Assembly (NCBI GenBank): GCA_050733935.1
Contig: JBOHUC010000024.1
Coordinates: 1-64,000, forward strand
Direction: 5' to 3'
Length of the DNA: 64,000 nucleotides
Source: JBOHUC01 sp050733935
GTDB lineage: Bacteria > Eisenbacteria > RBG-16-71-46 > DASYSL01
Part shown: in pieces, positions 1-7,677 of the stretch
Layout of the letters: every line of letters begins with the position of its first letter
Position numbering within the stretch: the first letter of the stretch is position 1
Program-made: the position numbers and the translations under genes
Notes under the pieces: generated by a model
Seen by the model: only the letters and a program-made list of their open reading frames with translations
The model's database searches: none
Told to the model about the DNA's origin: nothing

Positions 1-62
1 TCATCCTCGAGCTGAACCTCGCGAGCTACCGGCTCGAAGCGTCGAAGAAGGCCAAGGAGTAG
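1..62 (+). CDS. C-terminal end of a truncated upstream gene
   Basis: An open frame enters from the left edge and stops at TAG 60-62, leaving only 19 residues (ending in ASKKAKE). The Lys-rich tail looks like an ordinary protein C-terminus. Nothing in it allows a family assignment. Whether it belongs to the mobile element that follows or to the chromosome beside it cannot be decided here. Confidence 0.45.
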   Translation, partial: ILELNLASYRLEASKKAKE

Positions 63-196
63 GGCGGAGGGTCAGCAGGCGGGAGAACTGGTTGTCGCTG
101 CTCGGAAGAAACAGTTGTCGTCGATCAGGCGGGTGACCGGCGACCGCATCGCTTCGCACGTGACAGCCCTAATTCGTGGGGTTACACGCTCGTATC

Positions 197-337
197 CGTG
201 TCCGGTGGAAACGGCTAGCGGACACGACACCAGTTACTCGTTGCTGGCTCATCCTCTTGCAATCTAGTAACTTGCGGCCGATCCGGGCTCAGCTTCTATC
301 GTGTCCGCGTGTCCGGAAACGCGGACACGCGGACACG
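197..337. repeat. CGTGTCCG inverted/direct octamer array (iteron-like)
   Basis: Six perfect copies of the octamer CGTGTCCG lie in 141 bp: forward at 197-204, 300-307 and 308-315, and inverted (CGGACACG) at 219-226, 322-329 and 330-337. The last four form a perfect hairpin with 16-bp arms (300-315 and 322-337) around a 6-nt loop. The gap 63-485 holds no convincing gene. The array sits just upstream of a small XRE regulator and a primase gene, so it could be an operator or the origin/iteron region of the element. The function is inferred, not shown. Confidence 0.7.
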
Positions 338-485
338 TTACACCAATCACAAGCGACGAGCAGCGGGGCCTCCGCGCCATTCATCCAGACTGCATTGGGC
401 CTCGGGGTAGCTGGAACCCGTCAAGATCGCCTTGACAGTGAAGCTCCGTGCGCGTTCAATTCGCCCGTTCCTCGAGGAGGAGCAG

Positions 486-719
486 ATGGACCGAGAGATT
501 CTCCGTCGGGCACGTATTCGAAGCGGTCTTTCCCTGGCGGACATTGCGAAAGAACTCGGGTGCGACCAGAGCAGCATTCACTGCTACGAGGTTGCCAAAC
601 GGCAGCCTTCGCCGGAGACGATCCGGCGCTGGACGGAAGCCCTTCATCGGCTACTGGACCGGCGGCGAGTCACGATCGAGAGTGCGCTCTCTGCGCTCGG
701 GGAGGCAGCAACTGTCTAA
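486..719 (+). CDS. Small XRE-family helix-turn-helix regulator
   Basis: This 77-residue protein is a single helix-turn-helix domain: the recognition unit LSLADIAKELGCDQSSIHCYE lies at about residues 13-33, followed by the RQPSPETIRRW pattern typical of XRE/Cro proteins. The frame is open further upstream, but ATG 486 is preceded by a strong GAGGAGG ribosome site and removes an Arg-rich leader, so it is preferred. It probably represses or switches genes of the mobile element. The octamer repeats 150-290 bp upstream are candidate binding sites, by position only. Confidence 0.75.
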   Translation: MDREILRRARIRSGLSLADIAKELGCDQSSIHCYEVAKRQPSPETIRRWTEALHRLLDRRRVTIESALSALGEAATV

Positions 720-1163
720 GCGTGGATCGGCATGGTCCTCGCGCCCATAGGCGCGGGCGCAAGCGGGTGAGTCGTCCCCGGACCATCGTCAAGTTCGCCG
801 GGTGACGACGCGAAGGTAGCCCGCGATGAGCGGGAGTCTAGCGTGGGTAGGCGAGGCCATCCGAGATGAGTAGGGCCGGGAAAAGAGATCCGGGGGGTCC
901 CGGGCTAGCCGGACCGAAATCGCAAGCCAACGAGAAGGAGATCAAACCCATGTCCGCGCTGCTAAGCCGCGCGGCATGCCTCTCGTTTGCGGAAAGTCCA
1001 CCACGGGCTCGAGAGGCGCGCCGCGCCACTCGAGCCCGAGGTATTTCATGGAGACTCCGACTTGTCGGCGCCCCTCGAGGGCACCCCTGGCCTCCGGACG
1101 AGGCCAGCACCTGAAGCACGCACCACGATCGGCTCCCACTCGATTCAGGATTGGGGGCCGGCG
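720..1163. other. Gene-poor stretch before the primase gene
   Basis: No gene with protein-level support was found in these 444 bp. A 54-codon frame starting at ATG 950 has AAGGAG upstream, but its product is Arg/Pro-rich with no recognisable domain and resembles random high-GC coding. The stretch probably holds the promoter and leader of the primase gene. Confidence 0.4.
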
Positions 1164-2768
1164 ATGAGCGCTCCCGCTGTAACGCAGCATCAGCGATTCA
1201 CTGGCGAGACCCCCTGCCCGGTTTGCGGCGGTCATCCGAGACTCCCGCGAGGCCAAGGAGTCCGGTGTCACGGCTACCTGTCGACCGATGGCGCGTTCGC
1301 TCACTGCACGCGCAACGAGTTCGCGATGGGAATCGAGCAAACGGACGCGGGGACGTTTCCGCATCGGCTCGAGAGTGCATGTCCCTGCGACAAGCTCCAC
1401 GCCGCACCGCATACGCCCGCTGGGTATGACAACCGCGACGGAAGACAGGATCGGCGGGTCGACTCCAGTAAGTTTGACCGCTGCACGCCGCCGTATCCCT
1501 GTGACTACAGGGATGCCCAGGGCCGCCTCCTGTTTCGCGTGGCACGTTGGGCGCGGAGGCTTGGAGGCAAGACCTACGGCATCTTCCATCGCGGCATGGA
1601 CGGCGAGTGGCGGTTTGGCAAGAGCGGATCGCCTCGGGTCGTGTATCGCCTCCCGGCGGTTCTCGCCGCGATCTCCGCCGGCGAGACGATCCACATTTGC
1701 GAAGGCGAGAAGAAGGTTCACGCGCTCGTCGCCCTGGGCCTCGCCGCGACGACCAGCGAAGGCGGCGCCGGAAACTGGCGGGCGGAGCACACGGCGTGCC
1801 TTGCCGGTGCCGGGAGCGTCGTGATCTGGCCGGACAATGACGAGCCCGGACGGCGTCACGGCGAGCTTGTCGCGAGCGTCCTGTCAGCCGCCGGCGTCTC
1901 GGACGTGCGAGTCGTCATGCCCCCGGGGCTGCCTGAAGGCGCCGGGCTCGATGACTGGCTGGCGCTCGAGAGCGAAATGCCGGAGCCCGATCTGCGCGGA
2001 TTGCTGGAGGCGCAAGTTCGCGCCACGTCTCCGCGACCGCCCGTCCTTGCCGCGCAGGCGGCCGCCTCCGATCCCAGCGCCAGAAGATCCATGAAGCTGG
2101 AGAGCCCGGAGCCGTGGCCGGATCCCGTGGACGGAGCAGGACTCGCCGACGAGATCGCCGCCATCTTCGACCGCTACCTCGTCCTGCCCGAGGGAGCCTC
2201 GGCGGCGATGACGCTCTGGCTGTTCCACGCACACGCCCACGAAGCCGCCGTCGTTTCGCCGCTGCTCCTGCTCTCCTCTCCGGTCAGGCAGTGTGGCAAG
2301 ACGCGGGCGCTGGAACTGATCTCGGGGCTCGTGCCTCGTTCCCTCATGACCTCCAACATGACCGGCGCGGCTCTGTTTCGGTCGATCGAGAAGTTTCGTC
2401 CGACACTGTGCATCGACGAAGCCGATTCGTTCCTTCGGCTCCGCGAAGACATGCGTAATCTCCTCAACGCAGGCCACTCGAGGGCGGGTGCCTGGGTCGT
2501 TCGCTGCGCGGAACGGACCCACGAACCCCAGCGCTTCTCGACGTGGGCTCCCAAGGTCGTCGCCCTGATTGGTCGACTGCACGACACGCTGGAGAGTCGC
2601 AGCATCATCGTCCAAATGCGCCGCCGCGCCCGGCACGAGACCGTCGAGTCGATGAGGCTCGATCGACCCGCAATGCTGGAGCGCCCCCCTACGCCAGCTC
2701 GCCCGGTGGGCGCAGGACAATCTCGAGGCCCTGCGCGAGTCCGACCCAGACGTTCCGCGCGAGCTTGA
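1164..2768 (+). CDS. Toprim/DUF3631 primase-helicase, N-terminal part (frameshifted)
   Basis: This is the large N-terminal part of a plasmid/phage-type DNA primase-helicase. Visible in order are a zinc-finger-like start (CPVCGG, then further Cys), a Toprim-like segment (ICEGEKK, then VIWPDNDEPG), and a DUF3631 P-loop region (SPVRQCGKTRALEL, then LCIDEADSF as Walker B). From about position 2690 the frame turns into Pro/Arg-rich nonsense and stops at 2768. The expected continuation (LRQLARWAQDN) lies in the +1 frame from 2689. The break falls in a run of six C (2684-2689). Restoring the frame would give about 784 residues. ATG 1164 is chosen because the conserved region starts just after it. 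A sequencing error is as likely as a true mutation. Confidence 0.8.
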   Translation: MSAPAVTQHQRFTGETPCPVCGGHPRLPRGQGVRCHGYLSTDGAFAHCTRNEFAMGIEQTDAGTFPHRLESACPCDKLHAAPHTPAGYDNRDGRQDRRVDSSKFDRCTPPYPCDYRDAQGRLLFRVARWARRLGGKTYGIFHRGMDGEWRFGKSGSPRVVYRLPAVLAAISAGETIHICEGEKKVHALVALGLAATTSEGGAGNWRAEHTACLAGAGSVVIWPDNDEPGRRHGELVASVLSAAGVSDVRVVMPPGLPEGAGLDDWLALESEMPEPDLRGLLEAQVRATSPRPPVLAAQAAASDPSARRSMKLESPEPWPDPVDGAGLADEIAAIFDRYLVLPEGASAAMTLWLFHAHAHEAAVVSPLLLLSSPVRQCGKTRALELISGLVPRSLMTSNMTGAALFRSIEKFRPTLCIDEADSFLRLREDMRNLLNAGHSRAGAWVVRCAERTHEPQRFSTWAPKVVALIGRLHDTLESRSIIVQMRRRARHETVESMRLDRPAMLERPPTPARPVGAGQSRGPARVRPRRSARA

Positions 2769-3519
2769 CGACCGGGCAGCGGACAACTGGCGCCCCCTGC
2801 TCGCAATCGCCGACCGCCTCGGGCTCTTCTGGACCAGCAAGGCACGGATCGTCGCGACCCTGCTCACGCTTGGAGCTGGCAGCGAGAAGGCCATTGCCGA
2901 GCAGCTGCTGGCAGACGTGCGATCGGTATTCCGGAAGCACGGGCGAGACCTGTGGACAGAGGAACTGTTGTCGGGACTTGTGGCACTGGAGGGCCGGCCC
3001 TGGGGTGAGTGGCGTGACGGGCGCGCCATGAGCCCCCGTGCCCTGGCTGGCCAACTGAAAGGCTTCGGGATCGAACCCCGTCTATTGCGGATGGGAAAGC
3101 AGGTGCGTCGCGGCTACTGCCAGTCTGACTTCGTCGACGCGTTCTCGCGGTACCTCGAGTCGGATCCGTTACAGACGTTACAGGCACCAATCGGCGCGGC
3201 GGAGGCGCGGGCTCCGGAACCGTTGAAGGAAGGCTCTGTAACGGACTGCGTGAGCATCGGAGAGCTGGGGCCGTCGCGCTCCGTAACGCATGTAACGGAT
3301 TCGGGAGTCTCTGCCGAGGATGCCTCGGCGACCCGATCCCACCCCGTCGAGGAACCGCCGGCGCTGTCGAAGTGCCCACTCTGCCAGGGCAGGCTCCTCA
3401 CCTGGAGTTTCGGTCAGGTCTGCACCTCGTGCCGCCAGCGCTTCCCGGCGGAGACCGCGGCAGAGCGCAACCCCGAGATCCCGGTGGGTGTGAGCCTGAG
3501 CGGAGGCACGAATGCGTGA
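2689..3519 (+). CDS. DUF3631 primase-helicase, C-terminal part (frameshifted)
   Basis: Continuation of the preceding gene in the +1 frame. From 2689 it reads LRQLARWAQDNLEAL, then DDRAADNWRPLLAIADRL and RPWGEWRDGR, which is the usual C-terminal helical region of DUF3631 helicases. A zinc-ribbon-like tail follows (CPLCQG about 15 residues before CTSC). The first start codon in this frame is GTG 2917, so an independent product would lack most of the domain. The stop overlaps the start of the next gene (ATG 3512), which supports an operon. Confidence 0.75.
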   Translation, partial: LRQLARWAQDNLEALRESDPDVPRELDDRAADNWRPLLAIADRLGLFWTSKARIVATLLTLGAGSEKAIAEQLLADVRSVFRKHGRDLWTEELLSGLVALEGRPWGEWRDGRAMSPRALAGQLKGFGIEPRLLRMGKQVRRGYCQSDFVDAFSRYLESDPLQTLQAPIGAAEARAPEPLKEGSVTDCVSIGELGPSRSVTHVTDSGVSAEDASATRSHPVEEPPALSKCPLCQGRLLTWSFGQVCTSCRQRFPAETAAERNPEIPVGVSLSGGTNA

Positions 3520-3850
3520 CCGACGCGTAGTCCTTCCCGATCCTGCCAGCCTGGACTCGATGCCGACCGAGGAGGCCGCGGAGATCTTGGCCCAGCTGGC
3601 CCACGCACACGCCGTCCTGGCTGCACGTTTCGACGCCAGGCGACAAGCGGCCCGAGAGTCAAAGGCCCCCGCACCCCCCGACCGCCTGCTGACCCCCGCC
3701 GAGGTCGCAGAACGGATGAACGTCACGATCCGATGGCTCTATCGCAACGCCAGTTCGCTGCCATTCACGAGACGCCTCAGTCGCAATATGCTCCGGTTTA
3801 GCGAAGCCGGCCTGACGCGCTACCTGGCGAGCCCGCGAGTGAAGCCTTGA
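3512..3850 (+). CDS. Excisionase-like helix-turn-helix protein
   Basis: A 112-residue protein starting 8 bp inside the end of the primase gene. After a charged, helical N-terminal half, residues about 58-105 form a MerR/excisionase-type winged helix (LLTPAEVAERMNVTIRWLYR, then FTRRLSRNMLRFSEAGLTRYL). Such proteins bind DNA at element ends as recombination directionality factors or act as small regulators. Its place between a primase and an integrase fits the first role. Distinction between these roles is not possible from sequence. Confidence 0.75.
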   Translation: MRDRRVVLPDPASLDSMPTEEAAEILAQLAHAHAVLAARFDARRQAARESKAPAPPDRLLTPAEVAERMNVTIRWLYRNASSLPFTRRLSRNMLRFSEAGLTRYLASPRVKP

Positions 3851-3899
3851 CATTCTTGGACCATGCCGTATTATCAGGTCCATTATTGGAGGAGATTCC

Positions 3900-4109
3900 A
3901 TGTTCCTGCACGAAGCTATCGCTGCCGTTCTTCGAGGCGCCCCCGGGGAGCGGGCTCATCGCGCGGAGATTGCCCGGGCCATCGCCAACTCTGCTCTGTA
4001 CCGGACGCGGCGCGGCGGGTGGCCATCCCCGAATCAAGTATCCGCTCGAGTTTCCAAGCACTCGAGTCTGTTTCGGCTCTTTGGCCATGGCGTCATCGGA
4101 TTACGCTGA
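3900..4109 (+). CDS. HARE-HTH-like small winged-helix protein
   Basis: A 69-residue protein with a strong ribosome site (GGAGGAG) seven bases before ATG 3900. The body (HEAIAAVLRGAPGERAHRAE, then EIARAIANSALYR and a terminal SLFRLFGHGVIGLR) resembles the HARE/HB1-ASXL winged helix: a helix, a basic turn, then a strand pair ending in a hydrophobic-Arg tail. In other proteins that fold sits at the N-terminus of restriction enzymes or chromatin factors; here it stands alone. The role in the element is unknown, probably DNA or modified-DNA binding. Confidence 0.65.
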   Translation: MFLHEAIAAVLRGAPGERAHRAEIARAIANSALYRTRRGGWPSPNQVSARVSKHSSLFRLFGHGVIGLR

Positions 4110-4110
4110 C

Positions 4111-4434
4111 ATGCGGCCCGACGACCTTGCCAAGGAGCTTGGAATCAGCGGCAAGACCATTCGCGCTTGGCTGCGAGAAAGCTTCCCGCGCGATGAGGGC
4201 GATCAGCACCAGCCCTGGCACCTGACCGCGAGTCAGGCGAAGGCGGTTCGCGAGCGCTTCTCGGAGCGACGAAGCCGCGCGGCCTCCCGAGACAAGATGG
4301 TCGTGACCACAATTGCGCTTCCGAACCGAGTGCACTCGCGTCTAGTCCGGGTTGCCCTCGCGGAACGACTGGCAATGACCGAAGCCGTTCGTCTGGCGAT
4401 CTCGGAGTGGCTCGAACGCAGAGGCCGCAAGTGA
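4111..4434 (+). CDS. HTH plus ribbon-helix-helix DNA-binding protein
   Basis: A 107-residue protein combining two small DNA-binding modules. Residues 1-55 are a helix-turn-helix (MRPDDLAKELGISGKTIRAW, then LTASQAKAVRERF). Residues about 66-107 look like a ribbon-helix-helix (MVVTTIALPNRVHSRLVR, then LAMTEAVRLAISEWLERR). ATG 4111 follows the previous stop by one base and begins exactly at the conserved domain. ATG 4087 in the same frame would add eight residues and overlap that gene. Its stop overlaps the GTG of the integrase gene, so it may control integrase expression. Confidence 0.7.
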   Translation: MRPDDLAKELGISGKTIRAWLRESFPRDEGDQHQPWHLTASQAKAVRERFSERRSRAASRDKMVVTTIALPNRVHSRLVRVALAERLAMTEAVRLAISEWLERRGRK

Positions 4435-6185
4435 AGCCGGAAGAGCGGACGCCGCGTAATTGGGGAACGGGCCGCGTTTATCGCCGGGGTCGGGTCTGGT
4501 GGGTGCAGACCTCATTCCGGGGCGTGAAGTACAGGGAGTCCTCGCACTCGTCCTTGAAAGCTGACGCGATCCGATTGCTGCGTCGCAGGCTCGGAGAGAT
4601 CCAGCGCGGGACCTTCGCTCCCCACCGCGTCGAGAAGACCAGGTTCGACGACCTCGTTCGCCTCATCCGCGCGGACTATGAGCAGAAGCAGAACCGAACG
4701 TGGAACCGGGTCGAGCACTCCTTGAAGCACTTGCAGCCCGAGTTCGAGCGCCTTCCTGCCGTTGCGATCGGATACGAGCGCGTCAGCCGTTACATCTCCA
4801 AGCGCCTCGAGGAGGGCGCCGCCCGTGGGACAATCCACCATGAGGTCGCACATCTGAGTCGGATGCTCCACCTCGGGTTCATCGCTGGCATCCTGCCGGT
4901 CAAGCCGCAACTTCCATTCCCGCGGCTCGATAACGTACGGAAGGGGTTCTTGACCGACGAAGAGATTCTTCGCGTGCTCGATAAGCTTCCGGACTGGTTC
5001 TCGCCCGCGATCGAGTTTGCCTGGCTCACGGGATGGCGAAGCGGCGAAGTGAAGGGATTGACCTGGGGGCAAGTGGACTTTCGCGCGAAGACCGTGCGGC
5101 TCGAGCCTGGGACGACCAAGAATCGTGAGGGCCGGGTCTTCCCGTTCGGCGGCTTCCCGCAACTCGAGGCACTTCTCCGGAGTCAGCGAGAGCGCACGCT
5201 CGAGTGGCAGCGCGTTCGCGGCGAGATCATCCCTTGGGTCTTCTGGAGGAATGGCCGACAGCTCGGCGATCACCGGGACACGTGGGCGCGCGCCTGCCGG
5301 CTCGCCGGAGTTCCGGGGCGTCTTGTGCACGATCTGCGGCGAAGCGCGGTGCGGAACCTCGAGCGCGCCGGGGTGCCGCGCTCTTCAGCAATGAAACTAA
5401 CTGGCCACAAGACGGAGACGCATTTCCGGCGCTATGCAATGGTGAACGAAGCAGACCTAGGCGAGGCGACGGCGCGGCTTTCGCGATTCCATGCGGCTGG
5501 CCAAGGCACGCCGGCAATGCCCGAGGTAGCGCGCCCAGTGAGTTTGGGCACAAAACGGGCACAATCTGAGGCCCGCAAGCAGTCCGACGCGGAGGACATA
5601 CCTAGCGACGGACCGAGTGCCGCCACTGGAACTCATGGCGTATCTTTGGATTCCGCAGCCTACGATTTCGTCGCCCCTCGCCCTGCCACCCACCCCGTCG
5701 TCCACGCCCACTGGAAGTTGTATCCGCCGAGCCGGCCATCCACATCGAGGATCTCCCCCGCGAGATACAGTCCGGGGACGATCCTCGATTCGAGCGTCGA
5801 CGGTTCCACTTCGCTCAGGGGAACCCCACCCGCCGTCACTTCCGCCTTCCGATATCCCATCACTTCGAGCACGGGCAGCTCGAACTCGGTGAGCACGCGC
5901 ACCACTGCCCGTCGCTCCTCGCGTGGCAGCCGGGCGAGCATGCGGTCGCCGGGAACACCGACCTCGGTGAGCAGCTCGCGCGCGACGCTCTCGGGCACGC
6001 GGCCGCGAAGCCATCCGGCGAGCGTTCGCCCCGATTCCCCGGATTCGCCGGACGCGAGCGCCGTGTCGAGGGCTTCGGGGCTTTCGCCGGGGAGAAACGA
6101 TGCGATGACGGCGGCCGGCGATCCACCTTCGATCGGTGCGCGCACGAAGTGCCGGCTCGCGTCGAGCGCAACCGGCCCGCTGTAG
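4431..6185 (+). CDS. Tyrosine recombinase (integrase) with a read-through tail
   Basis: Phage-type site-specific recombinase that would integrate or excise the element. All catalytic positions are visible: Arg at about residue 203 (LTGWRSGEVKG), His and Arg in HDLRRSA at about 300, His in LTGHKTETH at about 326, and the nucleophile Tyr at about 335 (RRYAMV). GTG 4431 overlaps the previous stop and has AGAGG upstream; GTG 4407 is an alternative. Family members usually end 40-60 residues after the Tyr. Here the frame continues about 175 residues beyond position 5660, antisense to the flavoprotein gene, giving a Ser/Pro/Arg-rich low-quality tail. The native C-terminus probably lies near 5600-5650, and the tail reflects loss of the stop at the element-chromosome junction. 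Confidence 0.85.
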   Translation: MKPEERTPRNWGTGRVYRRGRVWWVQTSFRGVKYRESSHSSLKADAIRLLRRRLGEIQRGTFAPHRVEKTRFDDLVRLIRADYEQKQNRTWNRVEHSLKHLQPEFERLPAVAIGYERVSRYISKRLEEGAARGTIHHEVAHLSRMLHLGFIAGILPVKPQLPFPRLDNVRKGFLTDEEILRVLDKLPDWFSPAIEFAWLTGWRSGEVKGLTWGQVDFRAKTVRLEPGTTKNREGRVFPFGGFPQLEALLRSQRERTLEWQRVRGEIIPWVFWRNGRQLGDHRDTWARACRLAGVPGRLVHDLRRSAVRNLERAGVPRSSAMKLTGHKTETHFRRYAMVNEADLGEATARLSRFHAAGQGTPAMPEVARPVSLGTKRAQSEARKQSDAEDIPSDGPSAATGTHGVSLDSAAYDFVAPRPATHPVVHAHWKLYPPSRPSTSRISPARYSPGTILDSSVDGSTSLRGTPPAVTSAFRYPITSSTGSSNSVSTRTTARRSSRGSRASMRSPGTPTSVSSSRATLSGTRPRSHPASVRPDSPDSPDASAVSRASGLSPGRNDAMTAAGDPPSIGARTKCRLASSATGPL

Positions 6186-6958
6186 CCGAAGTGCGTGAAC
6201 AGAAACGATCCCGCCCCACGCCACACTCTGCGGCCGTTCGCGCGCACAGTCAGCTCGACCGGAAGCGTCACACCTTTGAGGCGCGTGTGGAGATCCCCCC
6301 GTGCGACGAGTGGAGTGAGAGCCGGCGTGGTAGCCGTGAAGCCGTGGCCCAGCGATCGCGCGATCGCGTATCCCGTTCCGTCCGATCCGGTGCGCGGAAG
6401 AGAGAGCCCGCCTGTGGTCAGGATGACCGACCGGGCCTCGATCGAGTGAGGTAAAGCCACCAGGCGGAATCGTGGGCCATTGCCGGAGCCACGAGCGTCC
6501 GCCATGCGCTCGATCGCCGTCACCTTTCGGCCCAGGAGGATCTCGACCCCGACTTCCTCAGCGCGTCGAACGAGCGCGTCGCGGACCGTCACCGCATCAT
6601 CGGTTACCGGAAAGAGCTTCCCCGTCTCCTCCCGTTTGAGAGCGACGTGCAATTCCTCCTCGAAGAACTTGCGCGCGTCCTCGTGCGAAAACTCACGCAG
6701 AAGCCGCGCCACCACGTTTCGCGATCCTCCGAAATAGTCGGCCGCTTCGACGAAATCGTGTGTCACGTTGCAGCGAGTGCCGCCCGACATGAGGATCTTG
6801 GTCCCGAGTCGCTCCGTCCCTTCGAGAAGGACAACGTGCCTTCGATCGCGCTCAGGCCCGGCCCCGCGCGCTGTCGCGGCCGCTATCACGGCCATGAGCC
6901 CGGCCGCTCCCGCGCCCACGACCACGATGGGCGCGGACGCGTGGTTCTCCCGACTCAT
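5660..6958 (-). CDS. BaiN/HI0933-family FAD-dependent oxidoreductase
   Basis: A 432-residue flavoprotein. The N-terminal dinucleotide-binding loop (IVVVGAGAAGLMAV) is at about residues 10-23, the family signature GGTRCNVTH follows, a second FAD segment (TTGGLSLPRTGSDGTGY) lies mid-protein, and the C-terminus has GLYLAGEILDVDGRLGGYNF. HI0933/BaiN proteins reduce unsaturated small molecules or remain uncharacterised. ATG 6958 overlaps the stop of the upstream gene (ATGA), fixing the start; the longer frame upstream is spurious. The integrase frame of the adjacent element runs antisense through its 3' half, so this gene's 3' end is the apparent integration site. It looks intact. Confidence 0.88.
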   Translation of the reverse strand: MSRENHASAPIVVVGAGAAGLMAVIAAATARGAGPERDRRHVVLLEGTERLGTKILMSGGTRCNVTHDFVEAADYFGGSRNVVARLLREFSHEDARKFFEEELHVALKREETGKLFPVTDDAVTVRDALVRRAEEVGVEILLGRKVTAIERMADARGSGNGPRFRLVALPHSIEARSVILTTGGLSLPRTGSDGTGYAIARSLGHGFTATTPALTPLVARGDLHTRLKGVTLPVELTVRANGRRVWRGAGSFLFTHFGYSGPVALDASRHFVRAPIEGGSPAAVIASFLPGESPEALDTALASGESGESGRTLAGWLRGRVPESVARELLTEVGVPGDRMLARLPREERRAVVRVLTEFELPVLEVMGYRKAEVTAGGVPLSEVEPSTLESRIVPGLYLAGEILDVDGRLGGYNFQWAWTTGWVAGRGATKS

Positions 6959-7659
6959 CTCGAGGTCGATGCGGTCGGATCGACGAGCGCAGCGAGCTCG
7001 ACCGTGCGGGTGCGTTCGTTCTGGAGGAGGCGGCGCAGGACCTTTCGGGTCGTCCACGGCTCGCCGGCGAAGACCGCGTGTCGCTCGCGATCCCCCGGCA
7101 GAAGATTCGTAAGCCGCTCGACAGTCAGCGCGTGCACCGCCGGGAGCCGCTCGACGGGATCCGGCGGCAGCTTCGCGTCGGGGCGCGTGCCGAGCCGCGA
7201 GAGCAGCCACCATTCCGTGTCCGCGGCTTCACCCACGATGGTCGCGGCCCGCGAGCCGGATCCCCACGCGTCGCCCCCCGCCGCGCGCGCACGCGCGATC
7301 ACACGCTCGAAGTCGACGCGCGAGAACCGGAGCCGCTCGAGAGCGAGGGCCACGTCCTGATCGGTCGTCGGCCGAAGCTCGTAGCGAAAGAGTGCGGTCG
7401 AGACTCCGCGCTCGATGTCGCTCGTCACGGTCACGCGTTCGGCTTCGACGAGCTCGATCGGCTCGGCGGCATGCGTCCAGGGTGCTCCGTGTTCGGCGAG
7501 GCGATCGAATTCGGCGGCCAGCGCCGGAGGCAGTGCGGCCCAGGCCGCTTCCGGTGTGCGGCCGCCGGAGACCACGCCGGGCAGCAGAAAGACGTAGGCC
7601 AGCGTGTGCTCGTGTGGCCCGACTTCGAGATAGAAGGGATAGCGCATTGTGGTCGCCAT
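6955..7659 (-). CDS. HicB-like N-domain fused to a DinB-like domain
   Basis: A 234-residue protein with two parts. Residues about 5-50 (MRYPFYLEVGPHEHTLAYVF, then PGVVSGGRTPEAAW) have the strand-turn-strand-helix layout of HicB-type domains. Residues about 105-230 follow the DinB/YfiT four-helix pattern (WWLLSRLGT, then EPWTTRKVLRRLLQNERTRT). It lies 18 bp downstream of the kinase-hydrolase gene and overlaps the flavoprotein start, so the three are probably co-transcribed. Start ATG 7659; ATG 7647 is equally possible. No enzymatic role can be assigned. Confidence 0.65.
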   Translation of the reverse strand: MATTMRYPFYLEVGPHEHTLAYVFLLPGVVSGGRTPEAAWAALPPALAAEFDRLAEHGAPWTHAAEPIELVEAERVTVTSDIERGVSTALFRYELRPTTDQDVALALERLRFSRVDFERVIARARAAGGDAWGSGSRAATIVGEAADTEWWLLSRLGTRPDAKLPPDPVERLPAVHALTVERLTNLLPGDRERHAVFAGEPWTTRKVLRRLLQNERTRTVELAALVDPTASTSR

Positions 7660-7677
7660 CGTAGCAGGCGCGAGAGC

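Noticed and set aside
950..1114. 54-codon frame with AAGGAG upstream
   Set aside because: Arg/Pro-rich product without domain or conservation cue; the ribosome-site match alone is not enough.
1..5700. Search for a direct-repeat attachment pair of the mobile element
   Set aside because: No convincing repeat shared between about 5500-5700 and the left part of the window was found by eye; the left border may lie outside.
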